This document shows, one piece after another, positions 25,801-34,758 of a stretch of DNA of 64,000 bases. The position numbers and the translations under genes were made by a program. The notes below the pieces were generated by a model. It saw only the letters and a program-made list of their open reading frames with translations, did no database searches and was not told the DNA's origin. Origin of the DNA: an uncultured Prevotella sp. (GTDB lineage Bacteria; Bacteroidota; Bacteroidia; Bacteroidales; Bacteroidaceae); contig CALUGQ010000006.1 of NCBI GenBank assembly GCA_944320235.1, positions 1 through 64,000 on the forward strand, read 5' to 3'. How positions within the stretch are numbered: the first letter of the stretch is position 1; each line of letters starts with the position of its first letter.

Positions 25801-25973
25801 TACCGCTGGCACTGCGCGGCGACCTGCCGGGCAACGAAATACAAAGCCCGATGGCCAAAGTGATACTGGGAGGGCTGCTCACATCGACCTTCCTCAACGC
25901 TTTCGTAATACCAATAGTATACGAACTGCTCAACAGGAACACTAAAAACAAAACCAAAATTACCGCACAATGA
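22863..25973 (+). CDS. RND efflux pump, heavy-metal (CusA/CzcA) type
   Basis: The 1036-residue inner-membrane proton antiporter exports metal ions, or possibly other substrates, through the adaptor and outer-membrane channel. It shows the usual RND layout: a first membrane helix (LLVLVAAVLLVIAGAYTT), a large periplasmic loop (VDVFPDLNAPTVAVMTEAGG), a block of helices, a second loop and a second block of helices. Helix 4 carries GSLVDDAIVDVENVWKHL, the acidic motif of heavy-metal members, with D, D, D and E in a row of 9 residues. The stop codon overlaps the start of the outer-membrane gene (ATGA). No metal sensor or two-component gene lies next to it. Confidence 0.9.
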   Translation: MLDKIIRLSLRGRLLVLVAAVLLVIAGAYTTSKTEVDVFPDLNAPTVAVMTEAGGMAAEEVEQLVTFPIETAVNGATGVRRVRSSSTAGFSVVWVEFDWDTDVYLARQIVSEKLATVADALPDGIGQPTLGPQSSILGEVLIVGLTADSTSMLDLRTMADWTVRPRLLSIGGVAQVAVLGGDVKEYQVLLHPGRMKHYGVSLAEVLAATEGMTQNASGGTIYEYGNEYIVRGIASTANTDEIGRAVVKATGGTPVTLADIADIKVGAQQPKLGTASEKGRPAVLLTVTKQPATGTIGLTGKLEAALADIKKDLPADVHISTDVFRQSRFIESSIDNVESALYEGAVFVVIVLFVFLANARTTVISLITLPVSLLVALLVMHNMGMSINTMSLGGLAIAIGSLVDDAIVDVENVWKHLRENRALPEGQRKPMLDVVFHASREVRMPILNSTLIIIASFVPLFYLSGMEGRMLIPLGVAFIVALLASTAVALTLTPVLCSYLLGGSKGKGSEREALAARWLKRHYAVALGWALGHKRAVLGGSAALFAVAAGLFFTLGHSFLPPFNEGSFTINISSMPGISLEESDKIGRRAEKLLMEIPEIKTVARKTGRAELDEHALGVNVSEIEAPFELKERSHAELLDDIRHRLAAIPGANIEIGQPISHRIDAMLSGTQASIAIKLFGDDLGQMYAIGNQIKDAIASVDGIADLNVEQQVERPELTIVPKRDLLAKHGITMADFNTFVRVALGGETVSQVYEGKRSFNLVVRAGEGGRGCMEGIRDLMIDTPDGGKVPLSAVADVKSATGPNTINRENVERKVVISANASGRDLRSVVNDIQTRIGQSVKLPEGYHIEYGGQFESEQSASRTLVLASVISIIVMFLLLYLQFRNARESSAILLNLPLALIGGVFALCLTTGEVSIPAIIGFISLFGIATRNGMLLVSRYDSLRREEGMGLRECIEKGSLDRLNPILMTALCSALALIPLALRGDLPGNEIQSPMAKVILGGLLTSTFLNAFVIPIVYELLNRNTKNKTKITAQ

Positions 25974-27139
25974 AAAAAACACTACTGACCATCATCACGG
26001 CATTGATGGCGGGCATAGCCTACGCACAGGGCATCGATGGAGTGCTCGACTGCATAGAACGCAACAACCCCGAACTGCAAGCCTTGAGGAAGGAGCACGA
26101 AGCAGGGTGCCTTGACATCAAGGCGCAAAACAACCTCGACGACCCGTCTGTGGAATACAGCCCGTTCTTCAACAAGGAAACGAGCGGCGTGGCCAGCTCC
26201 GAGCTTGTAGTGTCGCAAGGATTCGACTTCCCTACCGTATATGCTGCCCGCAGCAAGGCCGCGAACTTGCAGCAGGAGGCCCTGAGGCAGCAGCTGATGA
26301 CCTCAAGGCGCGACATCATGTTCAGCGCAGCCACCCTCTGCCTCGACCTTGTCTGCCAGCAAAAGCGCAAGGAACTGGTTGACAAGAGGGAAGAAAACGC
26401 CATATCGCTGCAACGCCTTTGCGAAAAGAGGCTCAAAGAAGGCGACGCCACCATACTTGAGCTGAACAAGATCAAGATGGACCTCATGGCCATAAAGGCC
26501 GAAAAGGCAAAGACCGAGGCCGTGCTTGCCACAACCGTGCTCGCCCTTACGTCATTAAATGGCGGCAAGCCTCTGCCGCTAAGCGGCATTGAATACCCGG
26601 AACTGCCCACGGAAGACGACGCGACATTGCTCACCACCGCCATAGCCGGCAACAGGGACATTAACGAAGCCATCGCAGCCGCCAAGGCGTCGGAACAGGA
26701 CGTAAAGCTGAACAGGCAGGCTTGGCTGCCCAAGATTGACATTGGCTACCGCCGAAACACCGACGGCAGCGATGCCAGCAACGGTTTCCTTGTCGGCGCC
26801 ACGTTCCCCATTTTCTCAAGCAAGGGCAAGCTGAAGGCAGCAAAAGCCAGGCAAGAGAGCGACAGGCTCAAACTGGAAAACGCAAGGGCCACTGCCGAGA
26901 GCACCTTAAAGGCGAAGATTGGGGAGTTGAAACAGCTCAGGAGAATTGCCGAGGCCTACGACACCACACTCATGCACCAAACTCTTGAACTGCTGATGAA
27001 AGCTGTGGAACAAGGCGAAATGACCATAACCGACTACTACACACAGGCTGATGGCGTATACCAGAGCTTACTCGCGCAGATTGACATAGAGCGACAGTTG
27101 CAAGGAGTTGTGGCCGACATACGCAAGGACGAACTTTAG
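25970..27139 (+). CDS. TolC/CusC-like outer-membrane efflux protein
   Basis: The 389-residue product has a signal peptide (MKKTLLTIITALMAGIAYAQ) and a long alpha-helical composition typical of the TolC family: GVLDCIERNNPELQALRKEHEA at the start, LVVSQGFDFPTVYAARSKAANLQQEALRQQL near 75-105, and the second repeat (DINEAIAAAKASEQDVKLNRQAWLPKIDIGYR, then GFLVGATFPIFSSKGKLKAAKARQESDRLKLENA). It overlaps the RND gene by four bases, so translation is coupled. It forms the outer channel of the pump. Confidence 0.88.
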   Translation: MKKTLLTIITALMAGIAYAQGIDGVLDCIERNNPELQALRKEHEAGCLDIKAQNNLDDPSVEYSPFFNKETSGVASSELVVSQGFDFPTVYAARSKAANLQQEALRQQLMTSRRDIMFSAATLCLDLVCQQKRKELVDKREENAISLQRLCEKRLKEGDATILELNKIKMDLMAIKAEKAKTEAVLATTVLALTSLNGGKPLPLSGIEYPELPTEDDATLLTTAIAGNRDINEAIAAAKASEQDVKLNRQAWLPKIDIGYRRNTDGSDASNGFLVGATFPIFSSKGKLKAAKARQESDRLKLENARATAESTLKAKIGELKQLRRIAEAYDTTLMHQTLELLMKAVEQGEMTITDYYTQADGVYQSLLAQIDIERQLQGVVADIRKDEL

Positions 27140-27175
27140 GCAACAGCCGACACCACGCTAACAAGACACCAATGC

Positions 27176-27228
27176 AAGGCCTCACATGCCTCATTGCCTG
27201 CGAAAGGCGATGGCGCGCGGGAGGCCTT
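27176..27228 (+). terminator. Branched terminator of the efflux operon
   Basis: AAGGCCTC (27176-27183) pairs with GAGGCCTT (27221-27228) around a loop that holds its own small GCCT/AGGC hairpin; TTTTTGG follows. The stop codon is 37 bases upstream. Confidence 0.6.
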
Positions 27229-27289
27229 TTTGGCTGCACTTTTCTTTACAACAAGGCCCTGGCAAAGGAACTGAGGTAGGCATAAACTT

Positions 27290-27377
27290 CAATACGGCCA
27301 AAACTGCCATCCCAAACAGGCCGTATGGTCAAGCAAAACGCACCATTTTACAAGGCAAAACAGGGTTTGCCGCAAAA
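27290..27377. repeat. 22-bp tandem dyad repeat, array C (4 units)
   Basis: Units start at 27290, 27312, 27334 and 27356; the last two keep only the CAAAAC half well. The array fills the space between two convergent transcription units, each of which has its own terminator. Nothing else is seen in the gene-free stretch 27140-27503. Confidence 0.65.
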
Positions 27378-27435
27378 CGTTGTTAGCCAGACAGTTGAGC
27401 GAACCAAGGCCTGCCACGATTTATAATTACAAAAA

Positions 27436-27468
27436 CGGCCGAGCCACATCGACATTGTGGCCCGGCCG
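27436..27468 (-). terminator. Terminator of the GHL10 glycosidase gene
   Basis: A 13-base stem with one mismatch (CGGCCG-A-GCCACA with its complement) is followed on the minus strand by TTTTTG. It lies 36 bases after the stop codon and ends the smpB-metH cluster. Confidence 0.8.
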
Positions 27469-27503
27469 CTTTGATTGTTTCGGGCGTAGCTACCCGTAGA
27501 GTC

Positions 27504-29015
27504 TCATAGCTTTACTTTCTTCTTCACAGGCTTGCTCTCGTTCTGCATCCTGTCGAGTGCAGTGACTGCATATGTGTACTTGGTTTCACCATCCTCATAT
27601 GGCAGGCTGACAAACGTCTGGCGAGTGATGGCGACAATCTTCGAGGGGTCGCTGGTATCCACTTTCTCGCCAGGCGCAAAGCGGTAGACCACGTACTGCT
27701 GTGCCTCATCTTTCCATCCACGGCCCTTGGGAGCTGTCCAGAAGAGTATGTAACCGTCGGCAGTCCACACCGGCTTGAGCTTGCGCACCTTGCCGGGAGC
27801 CTTTCCGTCAATGAACGGCATGGCAGGCTGTAACGCCGGGTACTTCCAGTAAACATCACGCAGCATGGTGCCATAGTTGCCTATGTTGTCTACCACAGCC
27901 TTGGCATACCAAAGCACCGTGCCTCCCACGTTGCCCATACGGCTGTGCAGGGCGCGCTTGGCAGGCAACTGGTTCTGCCGCGGGTTGTCCGGGTCAGGAT
28001 ACTTGGCGGTGCGCTCTACGTCCTCACCTATGAAGAGCGGGCGGGCCGAAGCATACTTGTTCCACCACTCGATGAGGGTCTTGTAGTCGGCAGCAGGGTG
28101 GCCTATCTGCCAATAAAGCTGCGGCACACAATAGTCCACCCAACCGTTGTTCACCCAGAGTAGCACGTCGGCATAGAGGTCGTCGTAGTTCTGCAAGCCG
28201 TTGGTCTGGCTGCCTATTGCAGACGAACGCTTGTTGCGGTAAATGCCGAAAGGCGACACACCGAACTTCACCCACGGCTTCACGCCCTTTATGGTGTCGG
28301 CAAGCTGCTTGATGAAGAGATTTACGTTATAGCGGCGCCAGTCGCCACGGTCGGCAATGCCGTTTGAATACAGGCGATACTGCGCGTCATCGGGAATGGT
28401 TTGCCCCGCAGCCGGATATGGATAGAAGTAATCGTCGATGTGCAGTCCGTCGACATCGTAACGCCTCACGATGTCGGCCACGACGCTACAGATGTACTCG
28501 CGGTTCTCGGGCATTCCCGGATTGAGTATCATCTGGCCGCCGTATGCAAACGCTCGGCCCGGTTGCCTCGACACTATGTGGGTGGCAGCCAGGCTGGTCG
28601 TTCCCGTTGTCTTGGCACGGTATGGGTTAATCCAGGCATGCAGTTCCATGCCGCGGCGGTGGCATTGTTCAACCATCCATGCCAGCGGGTCCCAATAAGG
28701 GGCAGGAGCCTTGCCCTGCACCCCGGTGAGGAAGCGGCTCCACGGTTCGTAAGGGCTGGCATAAAGCGCATCGCACTCTGCCCTCACCTGAAAGAATATG
28801 GCATTGACACCGTCGCGCTTCAGCTCGTCGAGCTGGCGGGCAAGCGTCTGCTGCATGGCCTGCGTTCCCATGCCGGTGAACTGTCCGTTGACACACTGTA
28901 TCCACGCTCCGCGGAACTCACGCTTATGCCTGCTGTCAGCAGTAGCATTGCGAGAGCTCGAGCAGCCCGAAAGCAGGGCCACGGCCGCGATGATGATGAC
29001 AAATAGTTTCTTCAT
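27504..29015 (-). CDS. GHL10-family glycoside hydrolase lipoprotein (DigH-like)
   Basis: The product is a 503-residue lipoprotein (MKKLFVIIIAAVALLSGC). The GHL10/DUF187 TIM-barrel runs from about residue 33 to 360: REFRGAWIQCVNGQF, DGVNAIFFQVRAECDALY, HAWINPYRAK, YDVDGLHIDDYFYPYP (the paired acids near residue 195), WVKFGVSPFGIYRN and VDYCVPQLYWQIGH. The last ~110 residues look like a fibronectin-III-type module (LKPVWTADGYILFWTAPKG ... YTYAVTALDRMQNESKP). The E. coli relative cleaves peptidoglycan strands lacking peptides, so wall turnover is a fair guess; action on other glycans is possible. The HAD gene is 9 bases upstream in the same direction. Confidence 0.85.
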   Translation of the reverse strand: MKKLFVIIIAAVALLSGCSSSRNATADSRHKREFRGAWIQCVNGQFTGMGTQAMQQTLARQLDELKRDGVNAIFFQVRAECDALYASPYEPWSRFLTGVQGKAPAPYWDPLAWMVEQCHRRGMELHAWINPYRAKTTGTTSLAATHIVSRQPGRAFAYGGQMILNPGMPENREYICSVVADIVRRYDVDGLHIDDYFYPYPAAGQTIPDDAQYRLYSNGIADRGDWRRYNVNLFIKQLADTIKGVKPWVKFGVSPFGIYRNKRSSAIGSQTNGLQNYDDLYADVLLWVNNGWVDYCVPQLYWQIGHPAADYKTLIEWWNKYASARPLFIGEDVERTAKYPDPDNPRQNQLPAKRALHSRMGNVGGTVLWYAKAVVDNIGNYGTMLRDVYWKYPALQPAMPFIDGKAPGKVRKLKPVWTADGYILFWTAPKGRGWKDEAQQYVVYRFAPGEKVDTSDPSKIVAITRQTFVSLPYEDGETKYTYAVTALDRMQNESKPVKKKVKL

Positions 29016-29024
29016 TGTTATGCT

Positions 29025-29645
29025 CTACTTTAGATATCCATAAATTTCGTGGGTCCAGTCGGCTCCGTTCTCAGGGCAGAAAGTGCGCATCCCCAACCGC
29101 GCAGCTGTCTCAACATTTCGCACACCGTCGTCAACGAACAGTGTCTCGGCAGGCAAGATTGACTCGGCAGCCATCACCTTCTGGAAAAACTCCTCTGCTG
29201 GCTTCATGACACCGAGGCGATAGCTCATGTACATTGCATCCATGTAACAGTCGAGCGAATGGCCACGCCCGTCGAAGCCAGGCCCCAAGGCCCAGCTCAT
29301 CATGAAAGGATTGGTGTTAGACACAAGCACCACGCGGAAGCCCTCACTACGCAAGCGTAGCAACGTATCGAGGTTGCGGCGCGGCACTTCTTTCACATAT
29401 CCTTTCCACCCATATAGGCATTGCTCGGCCGTCACCTCGCGCCCGGCCAGTTCGCTAAGCCCGGCACGGAACTGCTCCGCGTCAATGCGGCCCTGCTCCA
29501 GGTCGCCGAAAATGCCACTCTGGGTGTAGCTGTCGAGCCTGCTGTCGGCGTCAGCCAGCCCAATCTCCTTGAAACGAGACACTGCCTGGGCGGGATCAAG
29601 CGTCACGATGACCCCGCCTAGGTCAAAAAGTATGTTCTTTATCAT
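29025..29645 (-). CDS. HAD-family phosphatase (YihX-like)
   Basis: The product is a 206-residue soluble HAD hydrolase. Motif I is FDLGGVIVTLD, in which the second Asp of the usual DxD is replaced by Gly; the same is seen in the YihX group of sugar-phosphate phosphatases. VLVSNTNP gives motif II, MKPAEEFF with K about residue 150 gives motif III, and LFVDDGVRN gives motif IV. The helical cap (residues 15-90) is of the small type. It lies 82 bases after metH and 9 before the glycosidase gene, all on the minus strand. The substrate is unknown; alpha-glucose-1-phosphate is the substrate of YihX. Confidence 0.82.
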   Translation of the reverse strand: MIKNILFDLGGVIVTLDPAQAVSRFKEIGLADADSRLDSYTQSGIFGDLEQGRIDAEQFRAGLSELAGREVTAEQCLYGWKGYVKEVPRRNLDTLLRLRSEGFRVVLVSNTNPFMMSWALGPGFDGRGHSLDCYMDAMYMSYRLGVMKPAEEFFQKVMAAESILPAETLFVDDGVRNVETAARLGMRTFCPENGADWTHEIYGYLK

Positions 29646-29727
29646 TATTGTAGATGTTCTGTAGAATTATTGTCTGCATGAAAAGCAAGCTTAACCAGAC
29701 GGCAACCGCCACGTGCATGGCCGCATA

Positions 29728-32487
29728 TCACTCCTCGAAGAGATTCGGCCTGCGGCTGCGTGCCTCGTCCAACGGCATCACCTGGCCATGATTCTCACGG
29801 AAACCGGCACGCAGAGCCTCATACTCAGCGTCAAGCCCTGCCACAAACTCGGCCCGCCCTGCCTCGTCCAACAGGCGCGCAGCAACGAGAGGATTCTGCG
29901 AAGCGTCCTTCACCCACACCACCGGGCCGCCATACACAGGGGCTATCTTAAGCGCAACATGGAGCTTGCTGGTCGTGGCGCCGCCTATCATCAGCGGAAC
30001 GTCGATGCCGGCAGCAGCAAGTTCCTTGGCGACATTGACCATCTCGTCGAGGCTCGGGGTAATCAATCCGCTAAGCCCGATGAGGTCTACACGCTCCTCC
30101 TTGGCCTTCTTGACTATCTGTCCGGCTGGAACCATCACCCCCAAGTCAACGATATCATAGTTGTTGCAGGCCATGACAACACTGACTATGTTCTTGCCTA
30201 TGTCATGGACATCGCCCTTAACCGTAGCGAGCAACACCTTGCCAGCAGCTGCACTGGCCCCGTCCCTGCCTCCCTCTATGTATGGATTGAGCAATTTTAC
30301 AGCCTGCTTCATGGTGCGCGCGGCTTTAACGACCTGCGGCAGGAACATCTTGCCTGAGCCGAAAAGCTCGCCAACGCGGTTCATCCCGTCCATCAGAGGC
30401 CCCTCTATTATGCTCACTGCCGAGGGAAAGGCAGCCAGCGCATCGGCAATGTCGGCCTCCAGATAGTCACCGACGCCTTTCACCAACGCCGTCGACAGCC
30501 TCTCTCCAAGCGGCAGGCTGCGCCATTGAGGCTCACTTGCCTGCCCCGCTCCAACGGAAGCCTTTGCCTCGGCCTGGCGCTCCATCACTTTCGCCGCCAG
30601 CCCGACAAGCTCCTCTGTGGCATCCGGGCGCCGGCAGAGCACGACATCTTCCAATACACGGAGCAAGTCGGCCGGTATGTCATCATAAACAACACGCGTG
30701 GCCGGGTTGACTATGCCGAAATCCATGCCTGCCTGGATGGCATGGTAAAGGAAAACGGCGTGCATGGCCTCGCGTATGTAATTATTGCCACGGAAAGAAA
30801 ACGAAAGATTGCTCACTCCGCCGCTCACATGGGCGCCAGGCAAATGGGCGCGAATCCAAGCCGTGGCCCTTATGAAGTCGGCGGCATAACTGTCGTGCTC
30901 CTCCATTCCCGTAGCTATGGCCAGCACATTAGGGTCGAAGATTATGTCAAGCGGGTTCATCCCCACGGTCACTGTGAGCAGGCGGTAGGCTCGCTCAGCT
31001 ATCTCTATGCGGCGTTCATAGGTCGTGGCCTGCCCCTGTTCGTCGAAGCACATCACAACCACTGCCGCGCCGTAGCGCATGGCATCGCGTGCATGGTCTA
31101 CAAAAACCTGCTCGCCCTCCTTGAGCGATATGGAATTGACTATGCCTTTTCCTTGCAGGCACTTCAGTCCTGCCACGACAACGCTCCAGTCTGACGAGTC
31201 GACCATCACAGGAACGCGGGCTATGTCTGGCTCGGAAGCCAACAGGTTCAAGAATGTGACCATGGCCGAGCGGGCATCGAGCAATCCGTCGTCCATGTTA
31301 ACGTCGATGACCAGGGCGCCGTCGGCCACTTGCTTCCGTGCTATGGCCACGGCCTCGGCGTAATTCCCCTCACTGACAAGGCGCAGGAACTTGCGCGACC
31401 CCGCCACGTTGCACCGTTCGCCTACATTGACAAAACGCACGGCCGGCAAGACATCGAGCCGGTCGAGCCCACTTAGCCACATCGTTGATGGCTTGGGGGC
31501 AGGCTTGCGTGGCGGCTTGCCCTCGGCCAGCGCAGGGTAAAGGGCTATGAACTCATCAGTAGTGCCGCAGCAGCCGCCAACGATGTTCACCAGCCCCTCG
31601 TCTATGAACTCCGCTATCTGTGCTGCCATCTCCGCCGGAGTGTCATCATACTGCCCCAAGCTGTCGGGCAGCCCAGCATTAGGGTGTGCGCTGACGTAGC
31701 AAGGGGCCAGCCGCGCCAATTGGCGCAGGTATGGCTTGAGCTGCCGCGCACCGAACGAGCAGTTGAGCCCGACGGAGAATATAGGGTATGTGCTCACGCT
31801 GGCCAGGAAAGCTTCGAGCGTCTGCCCGCTCAGCGTCCGGCCCGCCAGGTCGCTTATCGTGACCGAGAGCATGAGCGGCAGGCTCACGCCTCGCCTCTGC
31901 ATCACCTGCATGGCGGCCACAACGGCAGCCTTGGCGTTCAGGGTGTCAAAGATGGTCTCCACCAATATGGCATCGACCCCGCCCTCTATCAAGGCATCTA
32001 TCTGCTCGGCGTAGGCTTCTGCCAACACGTCGAAAGTCAAGTCGCGCGCAGCGGGGTTGGCCACGTCGGGGCTAATCGAACAGGTCTTGTTCGTAGGGCC
32101 TACGGAACCGGCCACGAACCGAGGCTTGCCTGGAGACGAGTATTCGTCGGCGGCCCGGCGGGCGATGCGTGCCCCTTCAAGCGCCATCTCGCGGCAGAAT
32201 GCCTCGAGACCGTAGTCGGCCTGCGATACACGCTGGCTGTTGAAGGTGTTGGTTGTGATTATGTCGGCCCCAGCCTCCAGATACTTGCGGTGGATGCCGT
32301 CAATTATGTCGGGGCGAGTTATGTTGAGCACGTCATTGTTGCCCTTGAGCATCACGGCGGAACCGCCGAAACGGCTGCCACGGAAGTCGGCCTCGGAGAG
32401 CCCGAAACGCTGGATCATGGTGCCCATGGCGCCATCGAGCACCAGTATGCGGAGCCCGGCGGCCTCTGCCAAAGTGTTGTATAGCAT
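29728..32487 (-). CDS. metH: Cobalamin-dependent methionine synthase, without activation domain
   Basis: The 919-residue enzyme transfers a methyl group from methyltetrahydrofolate to homocysteine through cobalamin. Domains in order: homocysteine-binding barrel (1-~320; GAMGTMIQ, Zn-binding GLNCSFGA and VGGCCGTT), pterin-binding barrel (~345-610; [16 protein letters not shown]), four-helix cap and B12-binding domain with GDVHDIGKN (axial His near residue 759) and [11 protein letters not shown]. The protein ends right after the B12 domain, so the C-terminal AdoMet reactivation domain of the ~1230-residue E. coli enzyme is absent. No separate activation protein is encoded in this window. The start codon follows the smpB stop directly (TGAATG). 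No cobalamin riboswitch is seen upstream. Confidence 0.93.
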   Translation of the reverse strand: MLYNTLAEAAGLRILVLDGAMGTMIQRFGLSEADFRGSRFGGSAVMLKGNNDVLNITRPDIIDGIHRKYLEAGADIITTNTFNSQRVSQADYGLEAFCREMALEGARIARRAADEYSSPGKPRFVAGSVGPTNKTCSISPDVANPAARDLTFDVLAEAYAEQIDALIEGGVDAILVETIFDTLNAKAAVVAAMQVMQRRGVSLPLMLSVTISDLAGRTLSGQTLEAFLASVSTYPIFSVGLNCSFGARQLKPYLRQLARLAPCYVSAHPNAGLPDSLGQYDDTPAEMAAQIAEFIDEGLVNIVGGCCGTTDEFIALYPALAEGKPPRKPAPKPSTMWLSGLDRLDVLPAVRFVNVGERCNVAGSRKFLRLVSEGNYAEAVAIARKQVADGALVIDVNMDDGLLDARSAMVTFLNLLASEPDIARVPVMVDSSDWSVVVAGLKCLQGKGIVNSISLKEGEQVFVDHARDAMRYGAAVVVMCFDEQGQATTYERRIEIAERAYRLLTVTVGMNPLDIIFDPNVLAIATGMEEHDSYAADFIRATAWIRAHLPGAHVSGGVSNLSFSFRGNNYIREAMHAVFLYHAIQAGMDFGIVNPATRVVYDDIPADLLRVLEDVVLCRRPDATEELVGLAAKVMERQAEAKASVGAGQASEPQWRSLPLGERLSTALVKGVGDYLEADIADALAAFPSAVSIIEGPLMDGMNRVGELFGSGKMFLPQVVKAARTMKQAVKLLNPYIEGGRDGASAAAGKVLLATVKGDVHDIGKNIVSVVMACNNYDIVDLGVMVPAGQIVKKAKEERVDLIGLSGLITPSLDEMVNVAKELAAAGIDVPLMIGGATTSKLHVALKIAPVYGGPVVWVKDASQNPLVAARLLDEAGRAEFVAGLDAEYEALRAGFRENHGQVMPLDEARSRRPNLFEE

Positions 32488-32967
32488 TCAGAAATGTTTT
32501 ATGGCACGGTCCATCTCGCGCCGGTCCTCTTTCTCCTTGAGCGTCTGCCGCTTGTCGTAGTCTTTCTTTCCCTTGCACAGGGCTATGTCCATCTTGGCGC
32601 GGCCGTTGCCGTCGATGAACACCAACAGCGGCACTATGGTGAAGCCTGTCTGCTTCGTGGCGGCCTGCAGCTTCTGTATCTCGCGCTTTTTGAGCAGCAG
32701 CTTGCGGTCGCGCTTGGCGTCGTGGTTGTTGTACGAGCCGTAGAAATAAGGGCTGATGTACATGCCCTTGACCCATATCTCGCCGTTGTTAATATAGCAG
32801 AACGTGTCTACCAGGCTGGCCTTGCCCATCCTGATTGACTTTATCTCCGTGCCGGTGAGCACGATGCCCGCCGTGTATGTGTCGATGAAAAAATACTCGA
32901 ATGCAGCTTTCTTGTTGCGTATGCTGACCGGGCTTTTCTTGCGTATGAGTTGTTCGTCCTTATTCAT
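32488..32967 (-). CDS. smpB: SsrA-binding protein SmpB
   Basis: The 159-residue tmRNA partner is needed for rescue of stalled ribosomes. The OB-fold core is clear: [57 protein letters not shown], then [15 protein letters not shown], and a basic C-terminal tail with [26 protein letters not shown], which inserts in the decoding site. The start overlaps the end of the DUF4375 gene by eight bases, and its stop touches the metH start; translational coupling is likely. Confidence 0.96.
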   Translation of the reverse strand: MNKDEQLIRKKSPVSIRNKKAAFEYFFIDTYTAGIVLTGTEIKSIRMGKASLVDTFCYINNGEIWVKGMYISPYFYGSYNNHDAKRDRKLLLKKREIQKLQAATKQTGFTIVPLLVFIDGNGRAKMDIALCKGKKDYDKRQTLKEKEDRREMDRAIKHF

Positions 32968-33472
32968 TTGCTTCTATGGTTGCAAAGCGCCCTATGTTCT
33001 CGTCTACGTAGTGGGCCACAGCCGCCGTCCACTCTTCCTCGTTCTCCACGAACTCGTCATCGAGGTCGTCGAACTCGGGGAACCGCTCGAACAGTGCCAT
33101 GAACTCCTCGTCTGAGCAGTCGCGCTCTATCTCTTCATGATGGCGGGCGTAAAGTGCGCCTGCGTTGTAAATCAGTTTGGCGAGGTCGCGCAGCCCCCAC
33201 TGCTTCACTGCCTTGGCAAATGGGTTGCGGAAGATGAAGCCGCCGTAGCCATTGTGTATCAGCTGCACGAAGCCGCCGTCCATCACTTCCTCGTGGAGCG
33301 CGTCGTAAGCCAAGAGCGTAAGCTGGTCTGAATTCAGTTCGCCCATGGCCTCGGCAGTAAGTTGGCCGCCGACGGCGGAGCGTATGCCATCGACGAACAC
33401 CTTGATGAAGGCGTCCATTCCTTCTGCCGCGGCAGCGCGCAACGCCGCGTCTTTTATCTTTACCTCTTTCAT
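32960..33472 (-). CDS. DUF4375 (DMP19-like) domain protein
   Basis: The product is a 170-residue acidic protein, starting at 33472 ([11 protein letters not shown]). A TAAATTTG promoter box ends only nine bases before this ATG, so the open frame further upstream cannot be part of the gene and the transcript has almost no leader. The DUF4375 core is visible: [61 protein letters not shown], followed by a very acidic segment ([26 protein letters not shown]). DMP19 has been described as a DNA mimic in Neisseria; whether this relative does the same is unknown. It heads the smpB-metH cluster. Confidence 0.75.
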   Translation of the reverse strand: MKEVKIKDAALRAAAAEGMDAFIKVFVDGIRSAVGGQLTAEAMGELNSDQLTLLAYDALHEEVMDGGFVQLIHNGYGGFIFRNPFAKAVKQWGLRDLAKLIYNAGALYARHHEEIERDCSDEEFMALFERFPEFDDLDDEFVENEEEWTAAVAHYVDENIGRFATIEANE

Positions 33473-33480
33473 ATCAGCCA

Positions 33481-33488
33481 CAAATTTA
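33481..33488 (-). promoter_or_regulatory. Promoter -7 box of the DUF4375-smpB-metH cluster
   Basis: Minus-strand TAAATTTG fits TAnnTTTG; the ATG at 33472 lies 8 bases further, which predicts a nearly leaderless mRNA. Confidence 0.6.
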
Positions 33489-33819
33489 CATGATTTTTCT
33501 GAAATAGCGGCCTCAACGGGGCAAAAATCGCCATTTATGCCTTGCAGAGCAGCTGGCGGGGGAGCTGGCAGGGGGATTTGCCCGACAAGAACGGCCCTCT
33601 CCGTTGCATCGTTCGCCACGCGGCACCGGTCGCAAACAGACGCGGAAGCCTGCCTGGCTGCCATCGCAAAGGCTGCCTCTGGGAGCCGCAAACGCCAGCC
33701 GGAACGGGCTTGCGCAGTGATTGCCAGACTGGCTGGACAACAGCGGCAAGGCACATTTACGGAAGCATTTGCAACACCCTGGCGCTCAACGACTTACAAA
33801 GCAGCCTCAAATAAGTTTC

Positions 33820-33885
33820 CAAAACAGGCCATTCTGCAAGCCCAAACGGCCCGTCTGGCAACGCGAAACGGGCCATATCAAAAGC
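33820..33885. repeat. 22-bp tandem dyad repeat, array D (3 units)
   Basis: Units start at 33820, 33842 and 33864 (core CCAAACGGCCCGTCTGG in the second). It lies between two divergent promoters. The remaining part of the gene-free stretch 33473-34038 is GC-rich without a supported gene. Confidence 0.75.
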
Positions 33886-33980
33886 AGGCAAAGCGGCAAT
33901 GCAAGGAAACCCATAGACAAATTTGGCGTTAAAGAGTGAAAAAGAATACCCAACAATAGGTATATCTCAAAAGAATTTAG

Positions 33981-33988
33981 TAATTTTG
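33981..33988 (+). promoter_or_regulatory. Promoter -7 box of the NifU-like/GGGtGRT pair
   Basis: TAATTTTG fits TAnnTTTG and lies 51 bases before the ATG at 34039. Confidence 0.6.
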
Positions 33989-34038
33989 CGCGTGAAAAGA
34001 AAGCTTTAACCATTCATTATTTATAAATAAAAAGACGT

Positions 34039-34740
34039 ATGACTTATTCAAACGAAGTCAACAACATGTGCGTTGTTGCCAAAGGCCCCAACCATGGGCC
34101 AGCCCCAATCCCCGAAGAGGGAAAGTGGATTCAGGCAAAGGAGATTAAGGACATCTCCGGTTATACCCACGGTGTGGGCTGGTGCGCCCCGCAGCAGGGA
34201 GCCTGCAAGCTGTCGCTCAACATAAAGGAAGGCGTCATCCAGGAGTGCCTCGTAGAGACCATCGGATGCACCGGCATGACCCACTCTGCAGCCATGGCTT
34301 CGGAAATCCTGCCCGGCAAGACCATACTTGAGGCCCTGAACACCGACCTCGTGTGCGATGCCATCAACACGGCAATGCGCGAGCTCTTCCTCCAGATAGT
34401 ATACGGACGCTCACAGAGCGCATTCTCAGAGGACGGCCTCGTAATCGGCGCCGGCCTCGAAGACCTCGGCAAAGGCCTGCGCTCGCAGACAGGCACGCTC
34501 TACGGCACAGTAGCCAAGGGTACACGCTACCTTGAGCTGACCGAGGGATACATCACAAAGATGTTCCTCGACAAGGACAACCAGGTTTGCGGATACGAGT
34601 ATGTACACCTGGGCAAGATGATGGAAGCCATCAAGAACGGCATGGACGCCAACGAGGCCGTGAAGAAGTTCACCGGCTCTTACGGACGCACCAAGGCCGA
34701 GCAGGGAATTGTTAAGAGTATTGACCCACGTAAAGAATAA
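34039..34740 (+). CDS. NifU-like Fe-S scaffold-related protein paired with GGGtGRT
   Basis: The product is a 233-residue cytoplasmic protein resembling the NifU/IscU N-terminal scaffold. Cysteines are spread as in a scaffold: C49 in GWCAPQQGACKLSL, C71 and C77 in IQECLVETIGCTGMTHSAA, and C106 in NTDLVCDAINTAMREL. The pattern IGCTG-x3-SAAMASE-x4-KT is the usual IscU core. The first ~45 and last ~60 residues are extra (KMFLDKDNQVCGYEYVHLG near the end). The pair with the downstream gene (18 bases away) is conserved in Bacteroidales and clostridia, and the function is not known. A shared role in a special Fe-S cluster is inferred. Confidence 0.8.
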   Translation: MTYSNEVNNMCVVAKGPNHGPAPIPEEGKWIQAKEIKDISGYTHGVGWCAPQQGACKLSLNIKEGVIQECLVETIGCTGMTHSAAMASEILPGKTILEALNTDLVCDAINTAMRELFLQIVYGRSQSAFSEDGLVIGAGLEDLGKGLRSQTGTLYGTVAKGTRYLELTEGYITKMFLDKDNQVCGYEYVHLGKMMEAIKNGMDANEAVKKFTGSYGRTKAEQGIVKSIDPRKE

Positions 34741-34758
34741 GCAAGGAGGACCCACACA

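Noticed and set aside
32488..33472. Cobalamin riboswitch for metH
   Set aside because: metH starts directly at the smpB stop codon, and no conserved riboswitch-like structure is visible upstream of the cluster.
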